From Paractinoplanes bogorensis (GTDB taxonomy: Bacteria; Actinomycetota; Actinomycetes; Mycobacteriales; Micromonosporaceae), in the NCBI RefSeq assembly GCF_018829635.1, contig NZ_JAHKKG010000014.1:1-64000 (forward strand): a DNA stretch of 64,000 bases, written 5' to 3'. A program made the translations under genes and the position numbers. The notes under the pieces were generated by a model. It did no database searches and was not told the origin of the DNA. It saw nothing but the letters and a program-made list of their open reading frames with translations. Within the stretch, counting starts at the first letter, position 1. Each line of letters begins with the position of its first letter. Positions 61,091 to 64,000 of the stretch are shown here, one piece after another.

Positions 61091-62041
61091 ATGATCGAGG
61101 TTCGCCGTGTGGCGGTTCTGCGCGAGGTCGCCCGGCTCGGCAGCTTCAACCAGGCCGCGGCCTCGCTGCGACTCACCCCGTCGGCGGTGTCGCAGCAGAT
61201 CAGCACGCTGGAACGCGAGATCGGCACCGCGGTCGTGCACCGGAGCACCCGCGGCGTCCACCTCACCGAGGCGGGCCGGGTGCTGGTCGAGGCCGGTGAC
61301 GCCATCGCCGCCGAGTTGTCCCAGGCCGAGCGTGAGATCGCCCGCCTCGGCACGCCCGACAGCCTGACCGTGGCCACCTTCACCAGCGGCGGTCAGCGCC
61401 TGCTGCCACCGGCGCTGACCAGGTTCGCCGCCGAGCGCCCGGGCGTCGAGCTCACCGTCCTCGAGAACGAGCCCGCCGACGCCCTGCCCCTGGTCCGCTC
61501 GGGCGCGGCCGACCTGGCGCTGGTCTATCACTTCGACGACCTTCCTCCCGTACGCCCGCAGGACCGCTCCGGCCTCACCTGGACTCCCCTGCTCGACGAC
61601 CCCATGTGGATCGTGCTGCCGTCCGGTCACCACCTGGAGGGCCGCGAGTCGGTCACGATCGCCGACCTGGCCGACGAGCGCTGGGTGCACGGCTGCCTGG
61701 AGATCGTCGACATGCTGGACCACTACGCGGCCCTGGCGGGCTACCAGGTGCGTACGGCCTGCCGCGGCACCGACTACGTCTTCGCCCAGTCCCTGGTCCG
61801 CGCCGACGTCGGCATCAGCATGATTCCGCAGGTCGCCCTGACCGCGTCCCAGGGCGGCCTGGCCACCGTGCCGCTGGCACCGCCGTGCCCGTGCCGCTAC
61901 ATCGGCATCGTCACCCCGCAGCGCCGACGCCCCAACCCGCTGACTGCGGCCCTGGTCCAGGCCTTGCACGACACGGTGGCCGCCCTGCCCACGGCCCGGC
62001 CCGCGGCACGGTCCGGCCGCCCGGACCGGCCGGGAGCGTGA
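61091..62041 (+). CDS. LysR-family transcriptional regulator
   Basis: A 316-residue regulator. The helix-turn-helix lies at about residues 1-60 (VAVLREVARLGSFNQAAASL, then TPSAVSQQISTLEREIG), and the periplasmic-binding-like effector domain at about 88-295. AGGAGAGCTA directly precedes the ATG. The divergent EamA exporter gene is the likely target. The C-terminal 20 residues are Pro/Arg-rich. Confidence 0.9.
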   Translation: MIEVRRVAVLREVARLGSFNQAAASLRLTPSAVSQQISTLEREIGTAVVHRSTRGVHLTEAGRVLVEAGDAIAAELSQAEREIARLGTPDSLTVATFTSGGQRLLPPALTRFAAERPGVELTVLENEPADALPLVRSGAADLALVYHFDDLPPVRPQDRSGLTWTPLLDDPMWIVLPSGHHLEGRESVTIADLADERWVHGCLEIVDMLDHYAALAGYQVRTACRGTDYVFAQSLVRADVGISMIPQVALTASQGGLATVPLAPPCPCRYIGIVTPQRRRPNPLTAALVQALHDTVAALPTARPAARSGRPDRPGA

Positions 62042-62058
62042 CCGGGCATCATGGGAGC

Positions 62059-62643
62059 GTGCGCGTATTGCTGGTCGGAGCCGGAGGAACCCTGGGCCGG
62101 GCGGTCGCCGAGGCGCTGACTGCTTCGCACGAGGTGGTGGCGGCGTCGCGATCCAGCGAATGGCCGGTCGACCTGGAGACGCCGTCGTCGATCGACACCC
62201 TGTTCGAGCGCGTGGGCCCGGTCGGCGCGGTGGTCTGCTGCGCGGCGAGCGGGCCCCTGGTCGACCTCGAGAAGGTGACCGACGACGAGTTCGCCGCCGG
62301 GCTGACCGGCAAACTCCTGGGTCAGATCGCCCTGGCCCGGCGCGCGATCCGGCATCTCCCGCCGGGCGGATCCGTCACTCTGACCGGTGGCACGTTCGTC
62401 GCCCCGCTCCCCCGTGGGTCGCTCGGCGCGACCGTCAACAGCGCCCTCGAAGGCTTCGTGGTCAACGCGGCCGCCGAACTCCGCCGTCAGCTGCTGATCA
62501 ACCTGGTCGCGCCCGGGTGGATCAGCGAGACCCTCGAACAGCTGGGCCTGGACCCGCAGGACGGAACACCGGCCGCCGACGTGGCCCGCACCTACCGCGA
62601 TCTCGTCGACGGCACCCGGACCGGCAGCATCATCCGGCCATGA
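62059..62643 (+). CDS. Short SDR-like protein without the catalytic Tyr-Lys pair
   Basis: A 194-residue Rossmann protein: VLLVGAGGTLGRAVAEALT at the N-terminus, VVCCAAS, and GATVNSALEGFV where classical SDRs have Tyr-x-x-x-Lys. It resembles the group annotated PRK07578 (about 199 residues), which also lacks those residues. The GTG at 62059 gives the normal N-terminus; GTG 62038, overlapping the LysR stop, is the alternative and would couple it to lysR. The family's reaction is unknown to me. Confidence 0.75.
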   Translation: MRVLLVGAGGTLGRAVAEALTASHEVVAASRSSEWPVDLETPSSIDTLFERVGPVGAVVCCAASGPLVDLEKVTDDEFAAGLTGKLLGQIALARRAIRHLPPGGSVTLTGGTFVAPLPRGSLGATVNSALEGFVVNAAAELRRQLLINLVAPGWISETLEQLGLDPQDGTPAADVARTYRDLVDGTRTGSIIRP

Positions 62644-62779
62644 CCACACCGCCGGCGCCGGAGGGGCAGCGCCGTCCGGTCGTGATCGAAGAGTCAGGTG
62701 GGGGCGTGGTCGGCCGATCAGTCGCTGGGCTCAGTACAGTTCCAGCGTTGGATCGGGAAAGTAAGGACGGACAAGTCGG

Positions 62780-64000
62780 ATGACGGCGCAAGCAAGGACG
62801 ACCACCGGAACGACGGCCGAGGTGCCGGCCGAGGCGGATGCCCGGATGCGCGCCCGACTGGACGCTGGAGTCAATACCGGGCCGGATGGCGCGCCGGCCG
62901 CAGCGGTCACCGGAACACCCTCCGTGGTTGCCGCCACTGCTCCCGATGGGACAAATGACACGCTGGATGCCGAAGCGGGCATTGGGATCACGGATGAGCT
63001 TGGTGCCGGGGTGGATGCCGAGCGGCTGGCGCTGTGTCTCGCGGTGATCGCTGAGGTGGAAGCGCTTCCGGCGGAGCACCCCGACTCGGTGGCGGTGCGG
63101 CGGGCGACCGCCGGGCTGTTCAAGACGGTGAAGCACAAGCGGCGGCGGGAGCGGCGGGACGCGATCCTCGCCAACGACAAGGCGGTCACCGAGGCGACCG
63201 CGACCGGGGCGCCGGGCCGGATCGACGACGAGACCGCGGGGATTCCGCTGCGCACCAGCGTGCAGGCGGCCACCGCGGGCGTTCTGCACCAGGCCCGCGG
63301 CTGTTACGTGTGCAAGAAGCGGTACACGCACGTCGACGCGTTCTACCACCAGCTCTGCCCGGAGTGCGCGCTGACGAACCACGCGCGGCGCGACGCCCGC
63401 ACCGACCTGACCGGGCGCCGGGCGCTGCTCACTGGTGGGCGCGCCAAGATCGGCATGTACATCGCGCTGCGGCTGCTGCGCGACGGCGCCGACCTGACCA
63501 TCACCACCCGGTTCCCACACGACGCGGTGCGCCGGTTCTCGGCCATGCCGGACAGCGCCGACTGGCTGCACCGGCTGCGGGTGGTCGGGCTCGACCTGCG
63601 CGACCCGGCCCAGGTGGTGGGGCTGGCCGACTCGGTGGCGGCGCGCGGTCACCTCGACATCATCGTCAACAACGCGGCGCAGACGGTCCGGCGTTCGCCC
63701 GGCTCCTACTCGGCCATCGCCGCCGCCGAGAGTGAACCGCTGCCCGACGGGCCGCTGCCCGAGCTGGAATACTTCGGCACCGCGGGCGCCTCCCCGGCCG
63801 CCGCGCTGACCACCGGCGCGCCCGTGCTGACGCCGCAGCAGATCACCGAGATGGCGCTGACCGCCCGCTCGGTCGCGATCGACGCCGGCGGCCTGGTGCC
63901 CGACACCGCGCCGACCAACAGCTGGAGCGACCGGGTGCACGAGGTCGACCCGCTGGAGCTGCTCGAGGTGCAGCTGTGCAACGTGACCGCGCCGTTCGTG
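62780..64000 (+). CDS. SDR-family protein with four-cysteine N-terminal module (partial, 3' end missing)
   Basis: At least 407 residues, open to the right edge. Residues about 1-75 are Ala/Gly/Thr-rich low complexity. Residues about 76-170 are helical and basic (KHKRRRERRDAI). A putative zinc-ribbon, GCYVCKKRYTH and then LCPECAL (two Cys-x2-Cys), lies at about 173-196. An SDR domain follows at about 209, with LLTGGRAKIGMYIALRLL, DLRDP and IIVNNAAQTVRR. The usual Tyr-x-x-x-Lys would lie beyond the edge. The ATG follows GGACGGACAA weakly. Fusion of a metal-binding module to an SDR is unusual. Confidence 0.8.
   Translation, partial: MTAQARTTTGTTAEVPAEADARMRARLDAGVNTGPDGAPAAAVTGTPSVVAATAPDGTNDTLDAEAGIGITDELGAGVDAERLALCLAVIAEVEALPAEHPDSVAVRRATAGLFKTVKHKRRRERRDAILANDKAVTEATATGAPGRIDDETAGIPLRTSVQAATAGVLHQARGCYVCKKRYTHVDAFYHQLCPECALTNHARRDARTDLTGRRALLTGGRAKIGMYIALRLLRDGADLTITTRFPHDAVRRFSAMPDSADWLHRLRVVGLDLRDPAQVVGLADSVAARGHLDIIVNNAAQTVRRSPGSYSAIAAAESEPLPDGPLPELEYFGTAGASPAAALTTGAPVLTPQQITEMALTARSVAIDAGGLVPDTAPTNSWSDRVHEVDPLELLEVQLCNVTAPFV

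Noticed and set aside
62640..62779. Short frame after the Tyr-less SDR gene
   Set aside because: No ribosome binding site, Pro/Gly-rich and ends in the spacer before the next gene.

Overview
The window is chromosomal DNA of a high-GC actinobacterium. The codon use, the many GTG and TTG starts, the secreted CBM2 enzymes, the F420-type oxidoreductases and the ANTAR/PP2C and STAS regulators fit Micromonosporaceae (an Actinoplanes-like soil or plant-litter saprophyte). The genus is inference; the 16S fragment at the left edge is too short to place it.

Layout. 1-975: the first bases of a 16S rRNA gene on the minus strand, its leader, two promoter-like sites and a pair of DnaA-box-like sites. 1-4 kb: a small membrane protein, an amidohydrolase and a PAP2 phosphatase. 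4.2-11.4 kb: a nearly complete protocatechuate branch of the beta-ketoadipate pathway (pcaH-G-B-L-I-J, tightly overlapping, minus strand), a divergent IclR regulator and pobA. Together they take 4-hydroxybenzoate to 3-oxoadipyl-CoA; the last thiolase (pcaF) is not here. 11.5-17.3 kb: a coupled UPF0718 permease / TIGR03943 / exported protein operon, an SDR, a small unknown protein and a DEAD-box helicase. 17.4-20.4 kb: a secreted CE1-like esterase and a GH10 xylanase, both with CBM2, with strong hairpins and a CebR/CelR-like operator. 20.4-24.5 kb: an IclR regulator divergent from an NMT1/SsuA-type ABC importer, with an operator-like palindrome at the promoter. 24.5-35.2 kb: an accessory-looking stretch with a PPOX protein, a GlsB-like protein, a membrane-anchored helix-hairpin-helix protein, a PstS-like lipoprotein coupled to a double sensor-like membrane protein, a STAS protein, a hydrolase lacking its nucleophile, a methyltransferase, a MazF-like protein, a DDN-type protein, an ArsR/AHSA1 pair and several GC-rich tandem arrays. 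35-48.7 kb: an erythromycin-esterase-like protein, an acyltransferase, a ricin-type lectin, a ligand-binding/GGDEF fusion, an ANTAR-PAS-PP2C phosphatase, a second MazF-like protein, gnd, a GGDEF-EAL protein and pgm. 48.8-64 kb: CopC-CopD, STAS, YaaA, FKBP, an exported protein, an MMPL transporter with an approximately 1,240-residue disordered tail, an SDR, a divergent EamA/LysR pair, a Tyr-less SDR and the start of an SDR with a four-cysteine N-terminal module.

The most unusual theme is tandem-repeat DNA. There are arrays with periods of 54, 24, 42, 17, 15 and 30 bp. Two are in frame inside genes (pcaB and the MMPL gene), one lies in frame just before the DDN gene, and the pcaB array shares a 16-base core with the 17-bp array 25 kb away. 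No CRISPR array, prophage, insertion sequence or tRNA gene was seen.
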